Positions 1 to 8,654 of a stretch of DNA of 64,000 bases are shown piece by piece. The notes under the pieces are model-generated. The model saw only the letters and a list, made by a program, of their open reading frames with translations. It made no database searches and was not told where the DNA came from. The position numbers and the translations under genes were made by a program. Source of the stretch: Streptomyces cinnamoneus (GTDB taxonomy: Bacteria > Actinomycetota > Actinomycetes > Streptomycetales > Streptomycetaceae); the NCBI RefSeq assembly GCF_002939475.1, contig NZ_PKFQ01000001.1:682001-746000 (forward strand), in the 5' to 3' direction. Each line of letters begins with the position of its first letter. Position 1 is the first letter of the stretch.

Positions 1-52
1 AAGTGGATCTTGCACAACCCCGCCCTTTCCCTGCCACGCCCCTCCCAACCGC

Positions 53-222
53 GCCTAGGGGGTGTCCGATGGGTCGGTGCGGGTCCTGCGGTGTCCGGTG
101 CGGTGCATCGCAAGGCGGAGCATCTGCCTCGGACCGGGCGTCCTCGGCTGATGCGACAACGCAGCGAGGTGCCGTGCCGGGCGCCGCAGGGCCCGTGCTG
201 ACCCATCGGACACCCCCTAGGC
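53..222. mobile_element. MITE-like inverted-repeat element with CTAG flanks
   Basis: Positions 53-75 and 200-222 are a perfect 23-bp inverted repeat. Both ends carry CTAG (55-58 and 217-220), a rare tetramer in Streptomyces that would fit a 4-bp target duplication of the IS5 type (YTAR). That leaves a 158-bp element at 59-216. The pairing continues inward to 111/164, giving a stem of about 59 bp with ten G-U wobbles and one mismatch when read as plus-strand RNA. No coding capacity is seen, so it would be non-autonomous. The family assignment is inference. The right end supplies the TAG stop of the TetR gene. Confidence 0.7.
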
Positions 223-786
223 CGCGTCCAGAAGCACCGACGCCGCCTCGCGTGCGTGGCGGGCCGGTCGGGGGTCGCCGCAGAGCGCGGCCGTCGTCAT
301 CGCGCCCTCCGCGAGCAGCAGGAACTGGTCCGCCAGTCGCGGCGGCGCGTCCGCCTCGGACACGAGGGTCGCGAGGTACCGGCGGAAGGCGTCCTTGTGC
401 GCGCGGGCCGCGGCCGCGACGCCCGGGGAGACGGCGCCCAGTTCGCCGAAGGAGTTGACGAACGCGCAGCCCCTGAAGTCCGGTTCGGCGAACCAGAGCC
501 CGAGCCAGTCGAAGACCGCGAGGACGCGGTCGCGACCGGCGGAGGCCCCGTGGACGTGGGCTTCCAGCGCCTCGCGCCAGCGCTCGTCGCGACGGCGCAG
601 ATAGGCCTCCACGAGCGCTTCCTTGGAGGGGAAGAGCTGGTAGAGGCGCTTGAGGGAGACGCCGGAGGCGGCACGGATCGCGTCCATGCCCACGGACTGG
701 AGGCCCTGGCCGTAGAAGAGTTCTTCGGCGGCGTCGAGGACCCGCGCCTCGATCACCTCCGCCGCCGTCGGCGTCGTGCCGCCCAT
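217..786 (-). CDS. TetR/AcrR family transcriptional regulator
   Basis: A 189-residue one-domain repressor. The N-terminal three-helix DNA-binding domain (about residues 10-55) shows the TetR signature: [20 protein letters not shown], then a recognition helix in [18 protein letters not shown]. The C-terminal ligand-binding half is variable, as usual. The ATG at 786 is chosen because AAGGGGAG lies just upstream. In-frame ATGs at 804 and 813 have no such site and fall inside the operator. It is divergent from the NTF2-like gene at 896 and probably represses it and itself through the two palindromes at 805-858. The stop codon TAG is part of the CTAG at the end of the MITE-like element, so the natural C-terminus may have been altered. 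The ligand is unknown. Confidence 0.9.
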   Translation of the reverse strand: MGGTTPTAAEVIEARVLDAAEELFYGQGLQSVGMDAIRAASGVSLKRLYQLFPSKEALVEAYLRRRDERWREALEAHVHGASAGRDRVLAVFDWLGLWFAEPDFRGCAFVNSFGELGAVSPGVAAAARAHKDAFRRYLATLVSEADAPPRLADQFLLLAEGAMTTAALCGDPRPARHAREAASVLLDAA

Positions 787-804
787 CGTCGTCTCCCCTT
801 GCAT

Positions 805-858
805 GAGAACCATCGTTCTCCTACGCTACCGCACACGGCGGAGAACGGTCGTTCTCCG
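805..858. promoter_or_regulatory. Paired TetR operators in a divergent promoter
   Basis: Two matching palindromes, GAGAAC-N4-GTTCTC at 805-820 and CGGAGAAC-GGTC-GTTCTCCG at 839-858, lie between the divergent TetR gene and the NTF2-like gene. Their centres are 36 bp apart. Size and symmetry fit a TetR dimer site. Autoregulation plus control of the neighbour is the usual arrangement for such pairs and is inferred here. Confidence 0.75.
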
Positions 859-895
859 CGTTGCCCGGAAAGAGTTGCCCGGAAAGAGGAGACCC

Positions 896-1339
896 ATGCC
901 CGACACCAGGCCGCCGTGCCCGCCGTTCACCGCCGAGACCGCTCTGCGGAAGGTCAGGGCCGCCGAGGACGCGTGGAACACCCGCGACCCCGAACGGGTC
1001 GCCCTCGCCTACACCGAGGACTCCGAGTGGCGCAACCGCGACGTGTTCCTCACCGGCCGGACGGAGATCGTGGCGTTCCTGCGCGCGAAGTGGGAGCGCG
1101 AGCTGGACTACCGGCTGCGCAAGGAGCTGTGGGCCTTCACCGGCGACCGCATCGCCGTGCGCTTCGAGTACGAGTGGCACGACGCCGCCGGCCAGTGGTA
1201 CCGCAGTTACGGCAACGAGAACTGGGAGTTCGACGCGAACGGGCTGATGCGGCGCCGCTTCGCCAGCGTCAACGACCTGGCCATCACGGAGCGGGAGCGG
1301 CGCGTCCTTCCCCCCGCGGGGTCATCCGCAGGGGCGTGA
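896..1339 (+). CDS. NTF2-like (DUF1348-type) protein
   Basis: A 147-residue protein resembling the DUF1348 branch of the SnoaL/NTF2-like cone fold. The first helix has the usual [20 protein letters not shown] pattern, followed by a strand-rich half with [19 protein letters not shown]. The family is often found beside a TetR regulator and its biochemical role is unsettled, so no substrate is assigned. The ATG at 896 is preceded by AAAGAGGAGA. Transcription probably starts in the operator region shared with the divergent TetR gene. The 3' end overlaps the convergent cupin gene by 56 bp. Confidence 0.8.
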   Translation: MPDTRPPCPPFTAETALRKVRAAEDAWNTRDPERVALAYTEDSEWRNRDVFLTGRTEIVAFLRAKWERELDYRLRKELWAFTGDRIAVRFEYEWHDAAGQWYRSYGNENWEFDANGLMRRRFASVNDLAITERERRVLPPAGSSAGA

Positions 1340-1847
1340 GCTGCTCGATGTCGTAGCGCACGCGCAGCTTGGCCACGGCCTCCTCGTCCACGGGCGGACC
1401 GGAGTTGAGGATCTCGAAGAGTTCCTCGAAGTAGCGCTCGTGGTCCGGCGGGGGCGAGGCCTGGAAGAACATGCGGGCCGGGTCCCCCGTGGGGTTGGCG
1501 AACGCGTGGGGACAGCCCGCCGGCACGACGATCACCGTGCCGGCGGTCGCGCGCACGCACCGCTGACCGCTCGGGGACTCCCACTCCCGCCAGTTGTCCC
1601 GGGTGCGGATGCGGGGCTCGAAGGCGAGGACGTCGAGCTCGCCCTCCAGGACGTAGAAGAGTTCCTCGCTGCGGGTGTGCAGGTGGGCGCCGACGTCGAA
1701 GCCGGGCGGGACGACGACCTCGAAGCTGGAGGCGGCCTTCGAGTGCTCCCCGGTGACCTTGAAGGTCACCTGCTGGGCCGGGGTGACGAGGGTGCGGCCT
1801 TCCCCAGGGGGCACGACCAGGCCGTCGGGCGCGGTGATGAGCGTCAT
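1284..1847 (-). CDS. Cupin protein, MomA-like quinone-forming oxygenase candidate
   Basis: A 187-residue single-domain cupin. Motif 1 ([18 protein letters not shown]) supplies the His, His and Glu metal ligands, and motif 2 ([17 protein letters not shown]) the third His. It starts 29 bp after the P450 stop on the same strand, so the two are likely one operon. In S. coelicolor a CYP158 P450 is followed by a cupin of the MomA family, which oxidises 1,3,6,8-tetrahydroxynaphthalene to flaviolin. Upstream P450 identity makes that role the best guess here, but it rests on context. Its C-terminal coding region overlaps the convergent NTF2-like gene. Confidence 0.75.
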   Translation of the reverse strand: MTLITAPDGLVVPPGEGRTLVTPAQQVTFKVTGEHSKAASSFEVVVPPGFDVGAHLHTRSEELFYVLEGELDVLAFEPRIRTRDNWREWESPSGQRCVRATAGTVIVVPAGCPHAFANPTGDPARMFFQASPPPDHERYFEELFEILNSGPPVDEEAVAKLRVRYDIEQLTPLRMTPRGEGRAAPAP

Positions 1848-1876
1848 CGTGCGAAGCCTTTCGTGTGCGGGGGCGC

Positions 1877-3094
1877 CTACCAGGTGACGGGCAGGCGCTC
1901 CGGGCCCCGGATGAGCGCGTCCCGCTGCCAGGGGACACTCTCCACGGGCTCCGCGAGCCGGAGACGGGGGAACCGCCGCAGCAGGGTGGCGAGGATGATC
2001 TCCGACTCCAGCCGGGCCAGCATCGACCCCAGGCAGAAGTGGGGTCCGTGCCCGAAGGACAGGTGCGGGTTGTGCTCGCGGTCGAAGTCCAGCTCGTCCG
2101 GGCGGTCGAAGACGGCCGGATCGCGGTTGGCCGTGAGGTAGGACGAGTGGACGACCTCGCCGGCCCGGATGAGGACGCCGCCCACCTCGACGTCCTCGGT
2201 GGCGACGCGGGCGAGGCCCACGGCGTTGCGGTGGGGGATGAAGCGCAGCAGCTCCTCGATCGCCTGCGGCAGCAGGCCGGGTTCGGAGCGCAGCCGCGCC
2301 GTGTGCTGCGGGTGGGTGAGCAGGGCGTAGACCATGTTGCCGCTGTTGTTGCGCACGGCGTGGGCGGCGCTGGCCTGGATGAGCAGCGCGACGGCCACGG
2401 CCTCCGCCATGCTGAGCTCGCCCTGCGTGGTGGCCTGGGCGAGGTCCCCGGCGAGGTCGTCGCGCGGCTCGGCACAGCGGTGCCCGAGCAGCTCCGTGAA
2501 GTAGGCCGCCATGTTCTCCTTGGCCTGCTCGCTGGCCTTCCGTCCGTGTCCGGCCGACAGCTGGACGTTCGTCCACTCGGCCATCCGCGGCCGGTCCTCC
2601 TCGGGGACGCCCATCAGGTCGCTGATCACGGCCAGCGGCAGCGGTCCGTTGAGGTGTTCCATCAGGTCGGCGGGCGGGCCCTGCCGCTCCATGGCGTCGA
2701 GCAGTTCGTCGGCGGCGCGCTGGGCTCCGGGGCGCAGCCGGTCGAGGCTGCGGGCGGTGAAGGCCTTGGCCACGGACTTGCGCAGCCGGGTGTGCTCGGG
2801 CGGGTCGGCGAAGCCCACCGCCTCGTCCAGCGGGATGAAGTGCGGGGCGAGCCGGGTGATCGGGCGGCCGAGCACGGCCTGCCGGCTGAAGCGCGGGTCG
2901 GACGTGACGAACTTGACGTCCTCGTAGCGGGTCACGAGCCAGGCGTGCCCCTCGCCGTGGGGCAGCTTGACCCGGGACACCGGATCGTCGCGCAGTCGGT
3001 CGGCCATGAATGGATCGAAGTCCAGGCCCTTGAGGTCCCCCACGTCCCAGAAGCGAACGGGGTATCGGTCCGGCGCTCTTTCGCTCGTGGTCAT
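1877..3094 (-). CDS. Cytochrome P450, CYP158A-like (flaviolin-coupling type)
   Basis: A 405-residue bacterial P450. The haem-binding loop is FGHGPHFCLGSM with Cys near residue 354, and the ExxR motif is in IEELLR. It closely follows the CYP158A2 (biflaviolin synthase) pattern as I recall it, including RLAPHFIP, IPHRNAVGL, ALIRGPE and the C-terminus LPVTW. The I-helix reads SAAHAVRNNSGN, so the usual acid-alcohol pair (Glu/Asp-Thr) is absent, as in CYP158. The ATG at 3094 has GGGTGGAGAG upstream. It heads an operon with the cupin. The type III PKS gene rppA, normally first in this operon, is not here; the next gene upstream is divergent and unrelated. Confidence 0.85.
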   Translation of the reverse strand: MTTSERAPDRYPVRFWDVGDLKGLDFDPFMADRLRDDPVSRVKLPHGEGHAWLVTRYEDVKFVTSDPRFSRQAVLGRPITRLAPHFIPLDEAVGFADPPEHTRLRKSVAKAFTARSLDRLRPGAQRAADELLDAMERQGPPADLMEHLNGPLPLAVISDLMGVPEEDRPRMAEWTNVQLSAGHGRKASEQAKENMAAYFTELLGHRCAEPRDDLAGDLAQATTQGELSMAEAVAVALLIQASAAHAVRNNSGNMVYALLTHPQHTARLRSEPGLLPQAIEELLRFIPHRNAVGLARVATEDVEVGGVLIRAGEVVHSSYLTANRDPAVFDRPDELDFDREHNPHLSFGHGPHFCLGSMLARLESEIILATLLRRFPRLRLAEPVESVPWQRDALIRGPERLPVTW

Positions 3095-3349
3095 CGGCTC
3101 TCCACCCGTTCTGCATCGAGCACATCCGTCCACTGCCCACGCTCCCCGAAATGACGCAGGGGCAGCGAGGCGGCGGGGGAAAATCACCCGTCCGGCCCAG
3201 CGGGTCCGCCCACCGGTATGAAGACTTACCCGTTTGCGTGAGTCACGGGCGTGGCGGCGGCACGCCCCCGCTGCCCCGGCCCGATGCTGTCGGCGCGCGC
3301 GTCCCGCCGGTCCTCCCGGCGCGGAGCGCGCCACAGGGAGGGAGCCGGG

Positions 3350-4372
3350 GTGGAGTACGGGTGCGGGAAGCCCACACGGGTGGCGGGGGCGAGACGGCCG
3401 GTGGCCGCTGTGCTCGCGGTTCTGTTGATACTGGCGGCGACCGGCGCGGCACAGGCACGGGAGCGCGGGGCACCGCGGGCACCGTCGTCCTCACCGATCG
3501 TGGCCGCCGACCAGACGACGCGGTCGGTGCTGGTCCTCGACTCGTCGAGGTCGCGCTGGGACGCGGAGGACGACGACGACCCGGGGGTGCTGTGGTCGTG
3601 GAGCGCGGACCGGCGGGCGGGCCTCGCCGACCTGGATCCGGGGACCTCGTGGTCGAATCCGAGCGAGGTCAAGTTCCGCAGCCTGGGCGGCAAGCGCTAT
3701 CTGCTGGCCACGGCCTCCGGCGGGCTGGCGGCCGTGGTCGGGTACCCGGGCCGGGAGGTGTACTGGGCGACCGACACCGGCAGGGGCAACGCGCACAGCA
3801 TCGAGCTGCTGCCCGACGGCAACGTGGCGGTGGCCGCGAGCACCGGCGGCTTCGTGCGGCTCTACGCCGCCGCCACCGGTTCGCGGGCCACCCGGCACGC
3901 CCAGGTGCCGCTGGCCGGGGCGCACGGGGTGCACTGGGATCCCCGGACGCGGCTGCTGTGGGCGGTGGGCAGCCGGCAGTTGGTGGCGTTGGAGGCGGGC
4001 GGCGAGGAGGACGACCCGACGCTGACCGTCGTCCGGCGTGTCACCCTGCCCACCCGGAACGGTCACGACCTCGCGCCGGTGCTCGCCAGTCCGGGCCGGC
4101 TGTGGGTGACGACAGGCTCGGCGGTGTACCAGTACTCGACGGCTGAGCAGGCGTTCGTGCCGTACGCCCTGCAGTCCCGCGTCAGCGCTCCGGGGATCAA
4201 GAGCGTCGGCGACGACCCCCGTACGGGGCAGGTGCTGGTGACCCGGCCCGAGCCGGGCCACGCCTGCTCCTGGTGCACCACGACCCTGGTCCTCTACCAG
4301 CCCGACGGCGCCCGGACGCTGTTGCGGGGCGGCATCTACAAGGCCCGGTGGTGGACGACCGCGCGGGGCTGA
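3350..4372 (+). CDS. Secreted beta-propeller-like protein (DUF6528-type)
   Basis: A 340-residue exported protein. The N-terminus has basic residues, a hydrophobic core (VAAVLAVLLILAATGAA) and an AQA cleavage site. The mature part contains repeated strand patterns typical of WD40/NHL-like propellers, such as VYWATDTGRGNAHSIELLPD, HGVHWDPRTRLLWAVGSRQL and GIKSVGDDPRTGQVLVT. This resembles Streptomyces DUF6528 proteins. Function is unknown; an extracellular binding role is plausible. The GTG at 3350 is chosen because AGGGAGG lies about 9 nt upstream and the signal peptide then begins close to the start. It is divergent from the P450 operon. Confidence 0.75.
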   Translation: MEYGCGKPTRVAGARRPVAAVLAVLLILAATGAAQARERGAPRAPSSSPIVAADQTTRSVLVLDSSRSRWDAEDDDDPGVLWSWSADRRAGLADLDPGTSWSNPSEVKFRSLGGKRYLLATASGGLAAVVGYPGREVYWATDTGRGNAHSIELLPDGNVAVAASTGGFVRLYAAATGSRATRHAQVPLAGAHGVHWDPRTRLLWAVGSRQLVALEAGGEEDDPTLTVVRRVTLPTRNGHDLAPVLASPGRLWVTTGSAVYQYSTAEQAFVPYALQSRVSAPGIKSVGDDPRTGQVLVTRPEPGHACSWCTTTLVLYQPDGARTLLRGGIYKARWWTTARG

Positions 4373-4466
4373 CCCGCCGGGCCCGCGCCGTCGGGCGTAC
4401 GGCACGCGCGCGCGGGACGTGCCCCGGGGGTGCCCGACGGGCGCGTGCCGACCCGCCGGGCGTCCG

Positions 4467-5642
4467 CTAGCGGGACAGCGTCGGCGGTGTCTCCTCCAGG
4501 CGTGTCCGGACGTCGGCGGCGGCCTCGCTCCCGTCCGGGAGCTGCTCCCACAGCGCGAGCAGGGCGGGCGCCAGCCGGCGGGCCCGGTCGCCGCTGTGCT
4601 GCCAGCAGTAGTGGGCGCGTTTCAGCGCGGCGAGGGCCTCGGTGTCGGCGGGGCCGCCCCGGGCCAGGCGGTGGGAGGCGGCGGACATCCACAGTTCGGC
4701 GGCGCGGGGGTGGTCGCCCGCGAGCCGGGCGAGGTCGGCGCGCACCTCGACCCACAGTCCCGCCTCGGCGCTGTGCGGGCCGTGCCGGCGCAGCGTCTGC
4801 TGCTCCCAGGCGGCGGCCATGGCCGCGGCCTCGTTGTGCCGGCCGGCCCGGGCCGCGGCGAGGATGCGCGGCAGGGGGTCCTCCTCGGGCTGCGGGGGCT
4901 CGGGGGCGGCCGCCGGGGGCGCGGTGACGGCGGGCGGGCCCGCGGCCGGTCCGGGTGCGGCGCGGTTGGCGAGGACGGGTCCCGTGGCGCCGTACTGGAG
5001 GGCGAGGAAGCCTTCGGGGAGGGTGGCCTGAGTGAGCGCCAGCTGGTGCGGCAGCACGGGGTCGAGCGTGGGCCCCGCCGCGGGGTGGCCGACGGACAGG
5101 GCGGTGAGGAAGGCGCGGGTGTAGGGCCCCGCCTCCGGAGAGGGCTTGGCCGCGGCCGGGGTGAGGACCCCGCACACCGCGAGGCCCGCGGCCAGGCTTC
5201 CGTCGTGGGCGGCGGCGCTCACGTGGGGCCAGGCGTGGGCGTCGGCCTCGGCGTCGACGAGGAGCAGGGTGGGGCCGGCGTGCTCGCGCAGGGTCCTGGT
5301 GAGCCACTCCCATGGCAGGCCGGTGTAGCGGACGGTCGAGGCGGTGCTCTCGCGCAGGGCCAGGTGCAGCTCGGTGCTGCGCCGGGCGGGGACCATCACG
5401 TGGCCGGTGACCCACACCAGGAGGGGGCCCGGGACCCGCGCCGCGTCCTGGAGGTAGGCCAGCACGCTCTGGGGGCCGGCCATGGCGGGCAGCTGGACGA
5501 CGTCGGCGGAGGCGGCGGCGAGGAACCCGCGCGGGCTGGCGCCGGCGATGGCGTGCGCCGTCGGATTGGGCAGCGCGCCGCGCCGCCGGTCGGGGGTGCC
5601 GTCCAGCAGCAGGACACAGCCGTGGGTCGGGTGGTCCAACAC
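4467..5642 (-). CDS. Degenerate caspase-like domain protein with helical C-terminus
   Basis: A 391-residue protein. The N-terminal 200 residues look like a caspase fold: an initial VLLLDGTPDRR strand, a VWVTGHV segment where caspases carry the catalytic His (YFSGHG), and LLLVDAEAD where they carry the catalytic Cys (LLDCCHSG). The Cys position is Ala/Glu, so peptidase activity is unlikely. A Pro/Ala-rich linker (about 265-290) leads to a helical, TPR-like C-terminal region. The GTG at 5642 is supported by GGAAGGA 5 nt upstream. The caspase assignment is my pattern reading and needs a structure comparison; a plain hypothetical protein is the alternative. Confidence 0.65.
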   Translation of the reverse strand: MLDHPTHGCVLLLDGTPDRRRGALPNPTAHAIAGASPRGFLAAASADVVQLPAMAGPQSVLAYLQDAARVPGPLLVWVTGHVMVPARRSTELHLALRESTASTVRYTGLPWEWLTRTLREHAGPTLLLVDAEADAHAWPHVSAAAHDGSLAAGLAVCGVLTPAAAKPSPEAGPYTRAFLTALSVGHPAAGPTLDPVLPHQLALTQATLPEGFLALQYGATGPVLANRAAPGPAAGPPAVTAPPAAAPEPPQPEEDPLPRILAAARAGRHNEAAAMAAAWEQQTLRRHGPHSAEAGLWVEVRADLARLAGDHPRAAELWMSAASHRLARGGPADTEALAALKRAHYCWQHSGDRARRLAPALLALWEQLPDGSEAAADVRTRLEETPPTLSR

Positions 5643-5812
5643 GTTTTCCTTCCGGCCGATACGAGAGCGTGACGCAACTCTAGGCGCCTGCTCCGAGGTC
5701 GCGGCCGGCTTTCCCCTCCACTGACGGCCCCCGTCGCCGTGAAATCCGGCAGAGGCTCCCTTATAAGTCATATAAGGCGTGGGGTTTTCGAGGGAGAGGC
5801 GGAGTCCGGGCG

Positions 5813-7039
5813 GTGAGGAAGCACGCGGGCAGGGTGTTGTTGGCCGCGCTCGGCCTTCTCGGCGGCGCGGCGGCGGGCTGTTCGCCGGGCGCGGAGCCCC
5901 GGGCGAGCGTCCCCGCGCCCTCGCGCGCGGCCGGGCGGGGCGGGTTCACGCTCGTGGCCACCGGTGACGTGCTTCCGCACGCCGAGGTGATCCGGCAGGC
6001 GCGGCAGGACGGCCGGCGGTCCGGCACCGGCTACGACTTCCGGCCCATGCTCGCCGGCGTCCAGCCGGTCGTCTCCGCCGCCGATGTGGCGATCTGTCAC
6101 ATGGAGACCGTGTACGGCGAGGAGAAGGGCCCGTTCCGCGGCTATCCGGCGTTCGTCTCACCGCCGCACGTGGCGCGGGCGCTCAAGGAGACGGGGTACG
6201 ACTCCTGTTCCACCGCCTCCAACCACACGCTGGACGCCGGCGCCAAGGGGGTGCGGCGCACGCTGGACGCCATGGACGCCGTACGGCTGCGGCACTCCGG
6301 TTCGGCCCGGTCGGCCGCGGAGGCGGCCCGGGTGAACCTCCTGCGGGCCGGCCCGGCGAGGGTCGCCCACCTCGCGTACACCTACGGGACCAACGACGTC
6401 CCCCTGCCCGAGGGCCGGCCGTGGACGGTCAACCTCATCGACCGCGGCCGCATCGTCGCCGACGCGCGGGCGGCCCGGAAGGCCGGGGCCGACGTCGTCG
6501 TGGTGAGCCTGCACTGGGGCACCGAGTGGCAGCCGGAGCCGGACGAGCAGCAGCTGACGCTCGCCCGGCGGCTCACGGCCGCGGCCACGGGGGGCCGCCC
6601 CGACGTCGACCTGATCATCGGTACGCACAACCACGTGCCGCAGGCCTACGAGAAGGTCAACGGCACGTGGGTCGTCTACGGCATGGGCGACCAGCTGGCG
6701 GGGAGGATGTTCAACCCCGAGGGGGCGCCCGACGAGCGGGGGAACCAGAGTTCCCTCGCCCGCTTCTCCTTCGCGCCGCCCGCACGGCGTGGCGGCCGCT
6801 GGACGGTGACGAAGGCGGAGTTCGTGCCCCAGCTGACCGACCTGGCAAGGGGGTTCAGGGTGCTCGACCTGAGCCGTGCGGCCGGGGAGCAGCCGGGCCG
6901 CGAGCGCCTGTCGGCCGCCCGCGACCGGATCCGCGAGGCCGTGCTGTCGCGGGGCGCCGGCAAGGACGGCCTCGTCATGACGGGCGAGCCGGCCGCGCAC
7001 GGCGCCGGGCGGTCCGGCGCCGCCCGTGCCACCCGGTGA
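5813..7039 (+). CDS. CapA-family lipoprotein (PGA_cap metallophosphatase-like)
   Basis: A 408-residue protein with a lipoprotein signal: a basic start, a hydrophobic core, then lipobox LGGAAAGC giving a lipidated Cys near residue 23. The rest follows the CapA/PgsA family linked to poly-gamma-glutamate synthesis and related to calcineurin-like phosphoesterases: VATGDVLPH, HMETV, SNHTLDAG, VVVSLHWGTEW and IIGTHNHVPQ carry the conserved Asp, Glu, Asn and His ligands. It would act outside the membrane. No capB or capC gene is nearby, so polyglutamate synthesis is not implied. The GTG start has GGAG about 8 nt upstream. A second, cytoplasmic family member lies at 47015-47998. Confidence 0.82.
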   Translation: MRKHAGRVLLAALGLLGGAAAGCSPGAEPRASVPAPSRAAGRGGFTLVATGDVLPHAEVIRQARQDGRRSGTGYDFRPMLAGVQPVVSAADVAICHMETVYGEEKGPFRGYPAFVSPPHVARALKETGYDSCSTASNHTLDAGAKGVRRTLDAMDAVRLRHSGSARSAAEAARVNLLRAGPARVAHLAYTYGTNDVPLPEGRPWTVNLIDRGRIVADARAARKAGADVVVVSLHWGTEWQPEPDEQQLTLARRLTAAATGGRPDVDLIIGTHNHVPQAYEKVNGTWVVYGMGDQLAGRMFNPEGAPDERGNQSSLARFSFAPPARRGGRWTVTKAEFVPQLTDLARGFRVLDLSRAAGEQPGRERLSAARDRIREAVLSRGAGKDGLVMTGEPAAHGAGRSGAARATR

Positions 7040-7060
7040 CGCCCCGCGGGCCGGGCCTCG

Positions 7061-7459
7061 TCATCCCACGGCGTTGTGGGACTCCGGACTGTCGTCCATG
7101 GCGTTGCGGTTGACGGCTTTGCACAGGGGCACGTCCCCGGTGTTCTCGACGTACTTCGCCGCCACCCAGGTGGCCCGGTCCCGCAGGAGGTACCAGACGC
7201 TGTTGCCGGCCACCTCCTGAGCGTGGACCTTGCAGCGCACCCCGACCTGGCTGTGGAACTTGATGACCCCGCGCACGGAGGCGTCGGTGCTCGGGTACGA
7301 GCGCTCGTTGAGGCCCTTGACCGCGGTGGAGGTGCCGTACGGCCTGGTCGGCGGGACAGCCTGCGCCGGGCCGGTGACGAGCAGCGACCCGCCGAGCACG
7401 GTGGCGGCGAGGACGGCGGCCGGGACCTTCCTGCCGCGGAGCGCGAATGTCCTGAACAT
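7061..7459 (-). CDS. Small secreted SH3-like protein
   Basis: A 132-residue exported protein. Residues 1-35 form a signal peptide (MFRTFALRGRKVPAAVLAAT, then a hydrophobic run ending GPAQA). The mature part resembles a bacterial SH3 domain (LNERSYPSTDASVRGVIK, VGVRCKVHAQEVAGNSVWYL, WVAAKYVENTG), with two conserved Cys likely to form a disulfide. Such domains bind peptidoglycan or mediate protein contacts. The ATG at 7459 has GGGAG 5 nt upstream, and an upstream in-frame ATG at 7492 would bury the signal peptide. It is convergent with the CapA-like gene. Confidence 0.8.
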   Translation of the reverse strand: MFRTFALRGRKVPAAVLAATVLGGSLLVTGPAQAVPPTRPYGTSTAVKGLNERSYPSTDASVRGVIKFHSQVGVRCKVHAQEVAGNSVWYLLRDRATWVAAKYVENTGDVPLCKAVNRNAMDDSPESHNAVG

Positions 7460-7562
7460 GGGAACTCCCTTGATGCGAAGTTGATCACGCAATGCCCAAG
7501 TTCCACATGAAATGTCGCCATAAACACAAATCCAGTCGCGACCCCGGATGGCCTACGGTCCG

Positions 7563-8576
7563 TCAGGCGTCACCCTTACGCGCCCTGCTGGGCTGCACCC
7601 GCTTCGGCTCGCCCTTCATCTTCGGGTGCTCGGGCGGGTAGGGCAGGTCACCCAGGTCGTGCTCGCGCTCGTCACGGGCGGCGAGGTCGAGCGCCGCCTC
7701 CAGACCACAGGGCCGCGCGTCCATTCCGGCGTGCGGATCGCCCACCTCGGCGAAGCGGGCGGGCATGGTCGCCAGGTCGAAGTCCTCGGGCACGGCGTCG
7801 GCCACCTCCCTCCAGTGCAGCGGGGCGGAGACGGTGGCGTTCGGACGCGGCCGGACGGAGTAGGCGCTGGCGATGGTGCGGTCACGGGCGGTCTGGTTGT
7901 AGTCGACAAAGATCTTTTCTCCGCGTTCCTCCTTCCACCAGGCGGTGGTGATCCGCTCCGGCGCCCGCCGCTCCAGCTCCCGGGCGACGGCGATGGCGGC
8001 CCGCCGCACCTGGACGAAGGTCCACTCGGGCCTGATGGGTACGAAGACGTGCAGCCCGCGGCCGCCGGAGGTCTTGGGCCAGCCGGTCAGGCCGAGCCCG
8101 TCCAGCACCTCGCGCAGCTCCAGCGCGGCCCGCACCGCGTCGGCGTAGCCCGTGCCGGGCTGGGGGTCGAGGTCGATGCGCAGCTCGTCGGGGTGGTCGG
8201 TGTCGGCGCGCCGGACGGGCCAGGGGTGGAAGGTGACGCAGCCCAGGTTGGCGGCCCACAGGACGGCCGCGACCTCGGTGGGGCAGATCTCGTCGGCGTA
8301 GCGGCCGCTGGGGAAGGCGATCCGGCCGGTGGGGATCCACTCGGGGAGGTTCTTGGGGGCCCTCTTCTGGAAGAAGGACTCCCCCTCCACCCCGTCGGGG
8401 TAGCGCTCGAGCGTGGTGGGCCGGTCCCTGAGGGCGCGCAGGATGCCGTCGCCGACGCTGAGGTAGTAGTGGGCGAGGTCGTACTTGGTGAAGCCGCGCC
8501 GTGGGAAGTAGACCTTGCCGGGGTTGGACAGCCGGACGGTGCGTTCGCCGACCGTCAGCTCCATGGTCTCTGCCAT
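7563..8576 (-). CDS. LigD-type NHEJ DNA polymerase/primase domain protein
   Basis: A 337-residue stand-alone polymerase domain of the archaeo-eukaryotic primase superfamily as found in LigD. Catalytic acidic residues appear in DELRIDLDPQPG (the metal-binding DxD), the conserved His in SGGRGLHVFVPI, and the phosphate-binding region is in KRAPKNLPEW. It would fill or add nucleotides at double-strand breaks together with Ku and a ligase. The ligase gene starts 79 bp away on the other strand, so polymerase and ligase are separate proteins, as is common in Streptomyces. No Ku gene is in the window. The start at 8576 gives the usual N-terminus ahead of the LTNPGKV-like motif; MELT at 8564 is an alternative. 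Confidence 0.88.
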   Translation of the reverse strand: MAETMELTVGERTVRLSNPGKVYFPRRGFTKYDLAHYYLSVGDGILRALRDRPTTLERYPDGVEGESFFQKRAPKNLPEWIPTGRIAFPSGRYADEICPTEVAAVLWAANLGCVTFHPWPVRRADTDHPDELRIDLDPQPGTGYADAVRAALELREVLDGLGLTGWPKTSGGRGLHVFVPIRPEWTFVQVRRAAIAVARELERRAPERITTAWWKEERGEKIFVDYNQTARDRTIASAYSVRPRPNATVSAPLHWREVADAVPEDFDLATMPARFAEVGDPHAGMDARPCGLEAALDLAARDEREHDLGDLPYPPEHPKMKGEPKRVQPSRARKGDA

Positions 8577-8654
8577 GCGCCTCACGTTAGGCCGAACGGG
8601 AGGGCGGCGCCTGTCGGCGGGCACGGCGGCGGGCCTGCCCCCACAATCAAGATC

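Noticed and set aside
53..222. Reading the left-edge inverted repeat as a simple terminator
   Set aside because: The extent (about 59 paired positions), exact 23-bp ends and CTAG flanks fit a mobile element better, although it may also terminate transcription.
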